Shown: piece by piece, positions 1 to 7,593 of the stretch
Layout of the letters: every line of letters starts with the position of its first letter
How positions within the stretch are numbered: position 1 is the first letter of the stretch
From: JAIEOG01 sp964519985
GTDB taxonomy: Bacteria > Bdellovibrionota > FAC87 > UBA2466
Length of the DNA stretch: 64,000 bases
Reading direction: 5' to 3'
Assembly (NCBI GenBank): GCA_964519985.1
Contig: CAZFMF010000003.1
Location: 1 to 64,000 of the forward strand
The notes under the pieces: generated by a model
What the model was told of the DNA's origin: nothing
Database searches by the model: none
Seen by the model: the letters and a program-made list of their open reading frames with translations, nothing else
Made by a program: the position numbers and the translations under genes

Positions 1-219
1 CATGTCGGCGACGAACCCTTCGTCATTCAGGGGATCCGCGGAAAAATCGGATGGGAGCGGCCAGGCGGCGGCAACCGTTCCCATTCGCGTCGCAAATTCG
101 TCTTGGAACCCCAAGAACACCGTACGAAGCGCTTCGTCGGGAACAGCGGCAACCGACCTCTGGGCGAAGGCCAAAAAGAAGATCGAGGCGAGGCAAAGGG
201 GCATTAAACGAGAACGCAT
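1..219 (-). CDS. Secreted protein, N-terminal part only
   Basis: This is the first 73 codons of a gene that runs off the left edge of the window. The ATG at 219 opens a typical Sec signal peptide: two arginines, a hydrophobic core (LMPLCLASIFFLAFA) and a likely cleavage after AVA/AA near residue 25. The mature part seen so far (PDEALRTVFLGFQDEF...) matches no family I recognise. The frame is open to position 1. Other frames over the same bases are arginine-rich and look like shadows. The product is probably periplasmic or outer-membrane; its function is unknown. Confidence 0.55.
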   Translation of the reverse strand, partial: MRSRLMPLCLASIFFLAFAQRSVAAVPDEALRTVFLGFQDEFATRMGTVAAAWPLPSDFSADPLNDEGFVADM

Positions 220-298
220 TCGGCACCTCAAAAATAGTCGGGTGCCTTCTAGCACGCTGAACTAAGGGCCACAAGATTATCGACGCCGCTGTATCGAA

Positions 299-326
299 GA
301 GATTGCTTCGCTGCGCTCGCAATGAC
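299..326. repeat. Dispersed imperfect palindrome, copy 1
   Basis: A 28-bp element reading GAGATTGCTTCG...CGCAATGAC. It is one of five related copies (299, 17169, 31744, 36754, 59355). Its outer arms (ATTGC / GCAAT) pair to form a small hairpin. Its last base is the first base of the stop triplet of the MaoC gene on the minus strand. It lies in the 106-bp gap between that gene and the secreted-protein gene at 219. Confidence 0.75.
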
Positions 327-724
327 TACGCGAGTACGACCTCAGCTTCGCCATCGGTCGTGACTTCCCCGCGTTGGTTACGGGTATGGAGGGAAACGAC
401 GGTGCGGCCATCGGGGTCGACGCGCTTCACGCGTCCTTCGCAGCTTAAGGTATCGCCGGGGAAAGTGACTTTGCGAAACCGGGCACGGATCTTGTCGACG
501 CGGTATTCATCGGCGGGAAAATTGTACTGTAGGTGATCGCCCAAGAAGGCCATGGAGATCATCCCGTGGACGATGACGGAGGGAAAGCCGGCCTCTTGCG
601 CGAAGTTTTCATCCAGATGAATGAGATTGTTGTCGCCCGAGGCGGAAGCGTACGCGCGCAAAAGCTCGCGGGTGATCGGCGGCTTGGTCAAGATTCTAAG
701 GGGCTGTCCGGCTTCCCAGCTCAC
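326..724 (-). CDS. MaoC-like (R)-hydratase, catalytic half
   Basis: A 132-residue single hot-dog-fold protein. The hydratase-2 signature is present: ASGDNNLIHLDENFA at residues 27-41, with the expected catalytic Asp31 and His36, followed by the conserved HGM at 53-55. The family hydrates or dehydrates acyl-CoA or acyl-ACP thioesters. It starts with ATG at 724 and overlaps the stop of the upstream gene by 4 bp (ATGA arrangement), so the two are translationally coupled. The pair resembles the mycobacterial HadA/HadB type, in which one half carries the Asp/His dyad and the partner completes the substrate tunnel. The substrate (fatty acid, polyketide or other) cannot be told from the sequence. 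Confidence 0.85.
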   Translation of the reverse strand: MSWEAGQPLRILTKPPITRELLRAYASASGDNNLIHLDENFAQEAGFPSVIVHGMISMAFLGDHLQYNFPADEYRVDKIRARFRKVTFPGDTLSCEGRVKRVDPDGRTVVSLHTRNQRGEVTTDGEAEVVLA

Positions 725-1119
725 TTGGGTTCCCCCTCCCCGGAGCTTCTCACCACGAAAGAGGATCGCGCCGTCACCGCCAGGCGATCGTCACAGCGAA
801 TTTCGGATTCCAAAACGACAAAGGTGATCCCACGCCGCTCCCGAAACTCGGTCACCTTCGTGATCACCATCGGAACGTCCCCTTCGCGCAACGGCGATAC
901 GTATTGGTATTCCTGATCGGTGTGCAGCAGCTCACGCATGTCGAATTTCAGACGATCCAGCCATTTGAATTCTGACGCGCGCAAAACCGTGGGAAAAGTC
1001 AGCGGCGACCCGGAAAAATGCTCCGAGTACGTCGCATCCGCAAACTGACGAATATGTTCTCGAGAGATCGGATCGGCCCGAAACACGATCGGAGCTTCCG
1101 AAATCGACTTTGGCAACAT
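721..1119 (-). CDS. MaoC-like dehydratase, N-terminal (non-catalytic) half
   Basis: A 132-residue protein resembling the N-terminal FAS1-type dehydratase domain (MaoC_dehydrat_N). Typical features are the early FADATYSEHF segment, a FPTVLRASEF stretch and the HTDQEYQYVSPLREGD motif that is common in the non-catalytic hot-dog of such pairs. It lacks the GDxNxxH hydratase motif. It is the first gene of a two-gene operon with the catalytic half at 326-724. The ATG at 1119 is preceded by an AGGAAAGG sequence. The inferred product is one subunit of a heterodimeric acyl-thioester dehydratase. Confidence 0.75.
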   Translation of the reverse strand: MLPKSISEAPIVFRADPISREHIRQFADATYSEHFSGSPLTFPTVLRASEFKWLDRLKFDMRELLHTDQEYQYVSPLREGDVPMVITKVTEFRERRGITFVVLESEIRCDDRLAVTARSSFVVRSSGEGEPK

Positions 1120-1197
1120 GGGCTTCTACTGGCCTTTCCTACACCCATTGGATAAAATCCGATTCTGGGTGTCGGTGTCAAAGAGAAAGGTCCCAAT

Positions 1198-2043
1198 ATG
1201 AAGCCCCTGGTTTCGCTGCGATGGATGGCTTTTGCCTTCTACGTGGTGCTGCTCTTTGCTACGCCCCCCGGCCTCCTCTGGGGGCTCCCGGGCTTAGCGG
1301 TCGGCGCTTTGCTCGGCCTCGTCGTGCTGGGCGGCTTACGCCGCCGCGGGGTTGCCTCGGTTCTCAACGCCCTGCACGCCAAACCTTTGCCGGTGGCCCA
1401 ATCGCCCGCCCTGCACACCCTGGTCGCCGAGTTTTGCCGCCGCCTGCGCATGCCGATTCCCCGCGTTTACGTCATCGAAACGCCGGGCCTTAACGTCGCG
1501 GCGGTCGGTTTTTCTTCCCAAGACGCGGTTCTCGTTTTTACCCGCGGAGTCTTAACGCAAATGAGCCGGCCACTGCTTGCCGCGATTGTGACCCGCGCAC
1601 TGCTACGCATCTGGAGCCGCGAGGTCACCAACGAAACTTGGTTGGCCCGTTTTTTTGGCGCGCTCCAGCGCCTGGTAGGAATGCGATCGGTCAAGCACAC
1701 GCACCGTACGGAATCGCTCGCCCTGCAAAACGTCGTGCGCCAAGTCCTGCTCTATCCCCTGACACTTTTCCCCGCCTTCGTCTTGAAGGGGCACGAAGAC
1801 GATGGCCAATTAGACTTCAAAGCCGTCGATATTTGCCGGGATCCTCAATCTCTGGCCGAAGCGTTCCGTCGGATGGAAGCCCTGGCGGAACGGGTCCCCT
1901 ACCACCCGCCTTTCAGCTGTCGCCACCTTTTCCTTTCGGCGCCGCCCACCGCCGACCCTTTGGCGCGGGTTTTCTTCTCCCGCGCGGATTTCTCGGAAAG
2001 AGTGCGGGCGGTGGAAGGCCGCTTGCGTCCACTACCTACTTAG
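1198..2043 (+). CDS. M48 (HtpX-like) peptidase homologue lacking the zinc site
   Basis: A 281-residue protein with two N-terminal hydrophobic segments (residues 10-45), then a region colinear with M48 peptidases: IPRVYVIETPGLNVAAVGF at 87-105 corresponds to the P-x-V-Y-x-x-x-x-x-x-N-A-F-A-x-G block, and FTRGVLTQM follows it. Where the family has HExxH, this protein has VTRALLR (131-137). Both zinc-binding histidines are arginine and the catalytic glutamate is alanine. The third ligand region (E-x-x-AD) is also replaced, by LDFKAVD. The C-terminal part, CRDPQSLAEAFRRME...HPPF, still follows HtpX. I infer a membrane pseudoprotease with a binding or regulatory role. It sits 15 bp upstream of a ZIP transporter and probably shares its operon. 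Confidence 0.75.
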   Translation: MKPLVSLRWMAFAFYVVLLFATPPGLLWGLPGLAVGALLGLVVLGGLRRRGVASVLNALHAKPLPVAQSPALHTLVAEFCRRLRMPIPRVYVIETPGLNVAAVGFSSQDAVLVFTRGVLTQMSRPLLAAIVTRALLRIWSREVTNETWLARFFGALQRLVGMRSVKHTHRTESLALQNVVRQVLLYPLTLFPAFVLKGHEDDGQLDFKAVDICRDPQSLAEAFRRMEALAERVPYHPPFSCRHLFLSAPPTADPLARVFFSRADFSERVRAVEGRLRPLPT

Positions 2044-2058
2044 TGGCAGTACCCATAT

Positions 2059-2784
2059 ATGTTTTTCCAAGCCGCCTTTTACGCCACGCTGATTTTCCTC
2101 GCCTCCTTGCTGGGAGGGATCCTTCCCCTCTTTATTGCGAAGACCCGCGAGAAGCCCTTGAAACTCGCGGTGGCGTTCGGCGCCGGGTTGTTGCTCGGAA
2201 TGGCCTTTGTCCACATGATCCCGGAGAGCGCGGAGCTTGCCCCCAAAACCTTTGGTTACTGGTTCATGACCGGGTTTGTACTGCTGCTCATTCTTGAACG
2301 TTTCATCATGGTCCACGCCTGCGAGGAACACGGATGCCACTACCATACCGTGGGGGTCGCGGCTTTCGCGGGACTCACCGTGCACGGCGTGTTGGAAGGA
2401 TTTGCGCTAGGCTCCACGCTTTACGTTACGGATCTCGCACCTCTCGTTTTAGTGGCGATCCTTTCGCATAAGGTCCCCGCCGGCTTCGCTTTGACCGCTA
2501 TTTTGCGCATGGCCCACCTGACCCGGCGGCAGATCGCCCTCTTTGTGATTGGCGTTTCGCTTTCGGGACCGATTGGTTTGGCGCTGTCTTTGGGAATTCT
2601 GGGACAGGAAGGATTGCCGTCGGTTTCGGGGAGCCTTTTGGCCCTTTCGGCCGGAAGTTTCATCTACATCGGAGCGTGCGATCTCTTGCCCGAATTGCAC
2701 CGCGAAAATCAGCAAAAACTCCCGCGGCTGCTCGCCTTCGGGTTTGGATTGTTACTGAGTGCTTTGAGTGGATGGGTGACTTAA
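2059..2784 (+). CDS. ZIP-family divalent metal transporter
   Basis: A 241-residue polytopic membrane protein with about seven to eight hydrophobic helices. It carries the hallmark ZIP motifs: FVHMIPES (50-57) in an early helix, TVHGVLEGF (107-115, HGxxEG) in TM4 and ILSHKVPAGFAL (134-145, HKxP) in TM5. A short cytoplasmic or periplasmic loop rich in Cys and His (CEEHGCHYH, 88-96) is a likely metal-sensing or -loading segment. The family imports Zn2+, Fe2+ or Mn2+ into the cytoplasm; the specificity here is unknown. The gene follows the dead M48 gene with a 15-bp gap. Its stop interlocks with the convergent TPR gene at TTAA (2781-2784). Confidence 0.9.
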   Translation: MFFQAAFYATLIFLASLLGGILPLFIAKTREKPLKLAVAFGAGLLLGMAFVHMIPESAELAPKTFGYWFMTGFVLLLILERFIMVHACEEHGCHYHTVGVAAFAGLTVHGVLEGFALGSTLYVTDLAPLVLVAILSHKVPAGFALTAILRMAHLTRRQIALFVIGVSLSGPIGLALSLGILGQEGLPSVSGSLLALSAGSFIYIGACDLLPELHRENQQKLPRLLAFGFGLLLSALSGWVT

Positions 2785-4481
2785 CGCGACTTGACCGTGC
2801 TGGGCGTGCGGAAGTTTTCCGGAATTTTGGCAATTTTTGATTCCAACTTCTTAGCGAGATCTTTGTCTTTGCCCACCGTTAATCCGTGGGCTTTTTGATA
2901 CGCCTGGGCGGCTTCGGTGAACGCTTTCTGCTCTTGGTAAATATCGCCGAGGTGCTCCCAGATTACCGCTTCGTCCGGCTGGGACTTCACGGCTTTTTGC
3001 AGATGCTTGAGCGCTTCGTCGAGTTTGCCCCGTTTGAAAAGCACCCAGCCCAAGGAGTCTTCGATGAACCCGTCATCCGGACGCAGTTCTTTGGCTTGCC
3101 GAATATACTTCTCGGCGTCTTCCAGATTCTCTCCCATTTCCGCGTACGTGTAGCCCAAGAAGTTTAATGCGTGCGCATTTTTGGGACTGGCGGCCAAAAT
3201 GGCCCTCATGTTCTCGAGCGCCTTCTTGCGGTCCCCCAAACGCTCGTGGATCGCGCCCTGGAAGTACATCAGCTTCTCGTCGGCGGGAAAACGCGCCAAA
3301 CCTTTGTTCAAGACCGCCATGGCGTCCTTGAATTTTTTTTGCGCTTCAAAGAAGGAAGCCTGCATATCGTAAAACTCGACGATATCGGGCGACTTCTTGA
3401 CTAAACCACCCGCAAAGGCGACGCCCTGATCATATTTATGTTGCTGCCGGTAAATGAACCCCACATGCAGCATCGCTTCCTTAAAGAAACTCGAATCCTT
3501 GGAAACTTTTTTGAAATGTTTCAGCGCCTCGTCCCATTCCTTCATTTCTTCGTGAACGGCCGCGAGGTAAAAGCGCACGTTGTCCGCTTCGGATTGTTCT
3601 TTCAAAATCCCTTGGAAGCGCTCTTTCGCATCATCGAATTTTTTGAGTTCGAAGAAGAGCAGTCCGATTTTCACTCGCGTGGTGTAGTCATCCGGCTCCA
3701 ACTGCTCGTATTCCAGGAGTTCGGAAAGCGCTTTTTCAAATTGGTTTTTCTGTAGATAAAGCTGCGCCAGTCGCTTGCGAAAGCGACCATTGCCGCGAAT
3801 CTGGCTGTAGACCTTGATCGCTTCGTCCACTTCTCCCAAGCGTTCGTGAAGCAATCCCAGAGCCGTTCCGGCTTCTACGAAGGATGGACGAATCGCCAGG
3901 CACTTGGCGAGATCGCCCTTGGCCTTGTCGATTTTTTCCATCTCGAGATAGATCTTGGCGCGATAGAAATACGCCATGAAGTTGTCTTCGTTTTCGTCGA
4001 TGGCCTTGGAAAGCGTTTTGGCGCCCAAATCGAGTTCACCCGCTTCGGCTTCGAGAATTCCGATGAGCAAAGCGGCTTTCGGATTGCCCGGTTCGAGTTC
4101 TCCGATTTTGGCGTATTGCTCCTTGGCTTCCGAAAACTTGCGGTTGGCGGCCAATACTCCGCCTAACGTGGCGCGGTACTCCACATTGCCGGGTTCTTTG
4201 GCCACAGCTTTCTTACCCAATTCTTCGGCACGATCCAATTTGCCCGTGCGCAGATAGAGTTCGCTCAGTTGGTGGTTAATGAAGGCGTTCTCCGGATCGC
4301 CGGCAATCGCCTTTTCCAAAAGCGGAATCGCCTTCTCAAACTCGCCTTCCATCACGTGCTGCCGGCCCTTCATGAAAAGCAAGTTCGCCTCGCCACTGGA
4401 CAGGCTCGGCTCTTCGTCGGCCGCAATGATCGGTAGATTCAGAAAGCAAAGCAGCGCGAGGATGCAGTGTAAGGGCTTCAC
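2781..4481 (-). CDS. Secreted tetratricopeptide-repeat protein
   Basis: A 566-residue protein with a signal peptide (MKPLHCILALLCFLNLPIIAA), then tandem TPR units across nearly the whole chain, for example AFINHQLSELYLRTGKLDRAEELGKKA and GFIEDSLGWVLFKRGKLDEALKHLQKA. About fourteen repeats are visible, and the C-terminus is Lys-rich. It starts with GTG at 4479-4481 after an AAGAGAGA leader. TPR solenoids scaffold protein-protein contacts. The location is probably periplasmic. It is the last gene of a likely operon UbiB kinase - 174-residue secreted protein - TPR protein on the minus strand. The binding partner is unknown. Confidence 0.85.
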   Translation of the reverse strand: MKPLHCILALLCFLNLPIIAADEEPSLSSGEANLLFMKGRQHVMEGEFEKAIPLLEKAIAGDPENAFINHQLSELYLRTGKLDRAEELGKKAVAKEPGNVEYRATLGGVLAANRKFSEAKEQYAKIGELEPGNPKAALLIGILEAEAGELDLGAKTLSKAIDENEDNFMAYFYRAKIYLEMEKIDKAKGDLAKCLAIRPSFVEAGTALGLLHERLGEVDEAIKVYSQIRGNGRFRKRLAQLYLQKNQFEKALSELLEYEQLEPDDYTTRVKIGLLFFELKKFDDAKERFQGILKEQSEADNVRFYLAAVHEEMKEWDEALKHFKKVSKDSSFFKEAMLHVGFIYRQQHKYDQGVAFAGGLVKKSPDIVEFYDMQASFFEAQKKFKDAMAVLNKGLARFPADEKLMYFQGAIHERLGDRKKALENMRAILAASPKNAHALNFLGYTYAEMGENLEDAEKYIRQAKELRPDDGFIEDSLGWVLFKRGKLDEALKHLQKAVKSQPDEAVIWEHLGDIYQEQKAFTEAAQAYQKAHGLTVGKDKDLAKKLESKIAKIPENFRTPSTVKSR

Positions 4482-4540
4482 TATCTCTCTTTTCGGCTAT
4501 TCGGGTGATAAAGGTGAGGTCCGTTGCCCCCGCCCCTCCC

Positions 4541-5065
4541 CTAACTCTCTGGCCCCATTTTATGTGGCGCGCGACGCGAGGTCATCGTCTTTCGGAGGTC
4601 TTCGAGGAAGCTTTTCCAGAGCGATTCATACCGTTCGCTGCGCTGCGCGACGCGGCCCGCCTCAATCGAATCGATGCGGCGCGTCGATCCCAGTGCCACT
4701 TCTCCAAAACCGGGCAGCGTCACACTGGCGAGCGCCGGATCCCGATCCGTCTCGCGCGCGGATCCCCGTGACTGAGTGGTCAAGCGTTCCAACATTTGTT
4801 TCCCATCGAGAATAAACTCTCCCCGCTCCATCTCTTCCCGATACTCGGCCACGCATTTTTGCAAAACCCGGGGCTCCAACTCAGTTCGCAGTTCCCGGCG
4901 CTCCAAGCGATCCGAAAAATCTCTCCAGGCTTCCGGGGTTTCGATCACCGGTAAACGGGCGCGATCGCGAAACGTCAGTTCGGTGCAAAAGGCCCTCGCC
5001 AAACTCGAGTCGGCAAACGCCGGAGCGGCCAGGAAGGCCGCGATCAGAAAAATAAAAATCGGCAC
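4541..5065 (-). CDS. Small secreted protein, unknown function
   Basis: A 174-residue protein with a clear signal peptide (MPIFIFLIAAFLAAPAFADS) and a highly charged mature region. The mature part has two cysteines (in ARAFCTEL and QKCVAEYREE) that could form a disulfide. Many Arg/Glu pairs suggest helical structure. I recognise no family. It starts with GTG at 5065, 15 bp after the stop of the UbiB-like kinase gene, and is followed by the secreted TPR gene. Co-transcription with both is likely. Confidence 0.65.
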   Translation of the reverse strand: MPIFIFLIAAFLAAPAFADSSLARAFCTELTFRDRARLPVIETPEAWRDFSDRLERRELRTELEPRVLQKCVAEYREEMERGEFILDGKQMLERLTTQSRGSARETDRDPALASVTLPGFGEVALGSTRRIDSIEAGRVAQRSERYESLWKSFLEDLRKTMTSRRAPHKMGPES

Positions 5066-5080
5066 GATCTCTCTACCTTT

Positions 5081-6442
5081 TCATTTCCGCCAAAAAATGG
5101 AAAGCGGATTGTACGAACGCATCAGACTTTTTGCCACGATCGGGGTCGCGACTTGGAAGACGGAAATCTTCGGATTCAGTGACTTGGCGACCCCTTCGAT
5201 GACCAGGCAGCTGCGAATCATCATGACGTAGCGATTGGGGATATGGAGATCACTCTTCCGAGCAATGCCCAAGAGCTGATTGACCATCTTTTCGAGCTTC
5301 GCGTTTTGAACCCCTTGCGCCGCCACTTCATCCAACATCGCTTGAATCGCCGCTTCAAACTTTTTGAAGTTAGCTTTCTTGCCCGGTTGCCCCAACTCCC
5401 AAAGGCTGCTCGCCAAGCGCGCCCGGTCGCGCTTTAGGATCGCCATCACGACTTTCAAAAACTTGCGTTTGTCGTCGGGATGAAGCTGACCCACCAAACC
5501 TAAATCGATGAATCCGATCTGACCAGCGTCCTCCTGAAAGAACAAGTTTCCGGCGTGGGGATCGGCGTGAAAAAAACCGTGATCAAAAATTTGCTCGAGC
5601 ACCGCGGCCAGACTCTGCTCGGCGGCCACACGCGCGACCGTGCTACCCTGTTTCAAGACCGCAACCGATTTGCCGCGCATCGGCTCCAACGCGATCACCC
5701 TTTGGGTCAAAAGGTCCGGAAAATACTTGGGGAAATGGACACCGGTCGGCGTGAAGAGCTTGCGGTAGTTTCTGCGAAAACGATCAATATTTTTCGCCTC
5801 GAGACGGTAATCGATTTCACCCAACGTGGCTTCCCGAAAGTCTTGGAAGATATTGAGCAGCTGCATTTTCGGATAAACTAGATCGATGCTGCGCACGAAG
5901 CCTTCCAGCAGGAGGAGATCGAGGGTGACGGTGCGCGCGACGCCCTTCCTCTGTACTTTCAAGATCACCGGCGTGCCGTCCGTCAAAACGGCGCGGTGAA
6001 CTTGACTGATGCTGGCCGCCGCCAAGGGCGTGGTTTCAATCGATTGAAATGCCTTACGGAGTTTTTCTCGTCCCAACTCTTGCTTGAGGATGCCGCGGAT
6101 GGTGCGAAACGGTATCGGCGGCACGCGGTCGAAGAGAACGCGCAACTCCTCCGCCACCGGCTCACCGACTAAGTCCGGACGCGACGCAAGAATTTGACCC
6201 AGCTTGATGAACGTCGGACCGAGCTTTGCGAAGGTGAGCGCGAGATTGCGACCGAACACCGAGTCAAATCGCTGGGAAGTGGGTTGCGCCAAACCCGCAA
6301 ACTTCAGCCCGCGTTTTCCCGCTTCGACGCCCAGTGCCGCGAGCGAACCCGCCACACCGTAGCGCGATAGGACGAACGCGATCTCTTGAGAACGCAGCGC
6401 CAATCGCAGAGGGCGCGTCCCTTTTTCCAACCATCCCAACAC
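5081..6442 (-). CDS. ABC1/UbiB-family atypical kinase
   Basis: With the start chosen here this is a 453-residue UbiB/AarF-type protein kinase-like ATPase. Visible motifs are the KxGQ-type KLGQILASRPD (Lys79), the family-specific alanine-rich nucleotide loop AAASISQVH (140-148), FHADPHAGNL (290-299) as catalytic loop and IGFIDLG (metal Asp312). The C-terminus is hydrophobic and basic (SIFWRK). The family supports coenzyme Q or prenyl-lipid metabolism at the inner membrane. The frame stays open upstream to 6805, but that extension overlaps the divergent TonB-like gene. The GTG at 6442 has a good GGAG six bases upstream, so I prefer it. The N-terminus remains uncertain. Confidence 0.85.
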   Translation of the reverse strand: MLGWLEKGTRPLRLALRSQEIAFVLSRYGVAGSLAALGVEAGKRGLKFAGLAQPTSQRFDSVFGRNLALTFAKLGPTFIKLGQILASRPDLVGEPVAEELRVLFDRVPPIPFRTIRGILKQELGREKLRKAFQSIETTPLAAASISQVHRAVLTDGTPVILKVQRKGVARTVTLDLLLLEGFVRSIDLVYPKMQLLNIFQDFREATLGEIDYRLEAKNIDRFRRNYRKLFTPTGVHFPKYFPDLLTQRVIALEPMRGKSVAVLKQGSTVARVAAEQSLAAVLEQIFDHGFFHADPHAGNLFFQEDAGQIGFIDLGLVGQLHPDDKRKFLKVVMAILKRDRARLASSLWELGQPGKKANFKKFEAAIQAMLDEVAAQGVQNAKLEKMVNQLLGIARKSDLHIPNRYVMMIRSCLVIEGVAKSLNPKISVFQVATPIVAKSLMRSYNPLSIFWRK

Positions 6443-6550
6443 TCGGGTCTCCGATCCTTTTTGCTTATCGAACGTTTTTGAGAGTTTCGTGAACGATCCC
6501 CGCAGCTTTTCAACTTTTTGGAACGATCTGCCGAAACGCCCGTTATGGGG

Positions 6551-6581
6551 ACCCGTCTGCGCGCGCGAAACGCGCGTGGGT
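6551..6581. other. GC-rich hairpin in divergent intergenic region
   Basis: Within the 179-bp gap between the UbiB-like gene and the TonB-like gene, CGCGCG-AAA-CGCGCG (6562-6576) forms a perfect 6-bp stem. Outer ACCC/GGGT arms (6551-6554 and 6578-6581) extend it across an asymmetric bulge. No T-run follows on either strand, so it is not a typical terminator. It may be part of the leader of one of the divergent genes. Confidence 0.35.
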
Positions 6582-6621
6582 CCGGTGTGGGTTTCTTCTA
6601 AAATAATCAAGGGATGGGGAT

Positions 6622-7593
6622 TTGAACCGTTTCGGGCAAAAAAAATCACGTCGGCCCGGCCGCTTGACGTGGTTTGTTTTACTTTCTTTGCTCGTCCACG
6701 CGGCGATCTTCGTCCGCCGTGCTTCCGACTATCCGGCCCACACTTTCGATCCGAACACTCCCATTGAAATTGTGGAAGCGCCGCCGGAAAAAACAGCGCC
6801 CTCACCGAAGGTGAAAAAGAAAAACGAACCGGAAGTCGCGGAGACCGAAGACGCCCACAACCGCGAGCTCGATCCCGATGCCAAGTTTCTGAGCGATCGG
6901 AATCAGAAGGCCGAGAAGCAAATGAAGGCGGCGCAAATCGATGACTTCCGGCAAAAGCAGGGAACGGGGATGCCGAGTCTCTCCCGCCAAAAGACGATGC
7001 CCGCCACTGGCAGTCCGAATGAAAAGGGTGGCGACGAAGGAGCGGGCGATACCAAGCTACAGCCGAATCAAAAAGCCGCCGGCGTGAAACGCAATTGGAA
7101 GACGCTTTCCCTAAACGATCTCGGCATCGGCGGAGCCGGCGGCCCCACGGCGGCGACCGATGACCGTCTCGACGACGTGCAAACCGGCGATCGTACGGTG
7201 CTCAGCGCCCGCGAATTCCGTTTTTATTCCTACTACCACCGCATCAAAGAAACCTTGCGCCAATATTGGAAGCCGAATGTCGAACGCAAACTGGCCATGC
7301 TCTGGGCCAAGGGAGCGCGCATGCAGGAAACCGAGGTGGTGACCCAAGTCCTGGTGATGCTCGATGAACACGGACAGGTGAGCAAGATCACCCGCGTCAC
7401 CGGCAGCGGGTTTATGGAACTCGATGAAGCGGCGATGGATGCTTTCCGACAAGCGGCCCCCTTCCCGAATCCGCCCGCCGGAATGGTGGATCCCGACGGG
7501 CTGGTGCGCATCCGCTGGGACTTCGTTTTGAAAACCGAAGCCTCTCCCCAAATCACCTTCCGCGGCGCCGGCCAGCGGCGCAATCTGCCCTAG
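6622..7593 (+). CDS. TonB-family energy-transducer-like protein
   Basis: A 323-residue protein with a short basic cytoplasmic N-terminus and one membrane helix (TWFVLLSLLVHAAIF, about 16-30). A Pro/Lys/Glu-rich periplasmic stretch follows (EAPPEKTAPSPKVKKKNEPEV), then a long linker and a C-terminal TonB-like domain (about 205-310). That domain holds the typical YYHRIKETLRQYWKPN, VLVMLDEHGQVSKITRVTGSGFMELDEAAMDAFRQAAPFPNPP region. The architecture is that of TonB/TolA-type proteins that transmit proton-motive force to the outer membrane. It starts with TTG at 6622, with AAGGG eight bases upstream. No exbBD is adjacent; a pair lies at 46097-47161. The stop interlocks (CTAG) with the convergent lipoprotein gene. 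Confidence 0.8.
   Translation: MNRFGQKKSRRPGRLTWFVLLSLLVHAAIFVRRASDYPAHTFDPNTPIEIVEAPPEKTAPSPKVKKKNEPEVAETEDAHNRELDPDAKFLSDRNQKAEKQMKAAQIDDFRQKQGTGMPSLSRQKTMPATGSPNEKGGDEGAGDTKLQPNQKAAGVKRNWKTLSLNDLGIGGAGGPTAATDDRLDDVQTGDRTVLSAREFRFYSYYHRIKETLRQYWKPNVERKLAMLWAKGARMQETEVVTQVLVMLDEHGQVSKITRVTGSGFMELDEAAMDAFRQAAPFPNPPAGMVDPDGLVRIRWDFVLKTEASPQITFRGAGQRRNLP

Noticed and set aside
6443..6805. Upstream extension of the UbiB-like kinase to the first in-frame start at 6805
   Set aside because: The added 121 residues are not family-like and overlap the divergent TonB-like gene; a GTG with a good GGAG exists at 6442.
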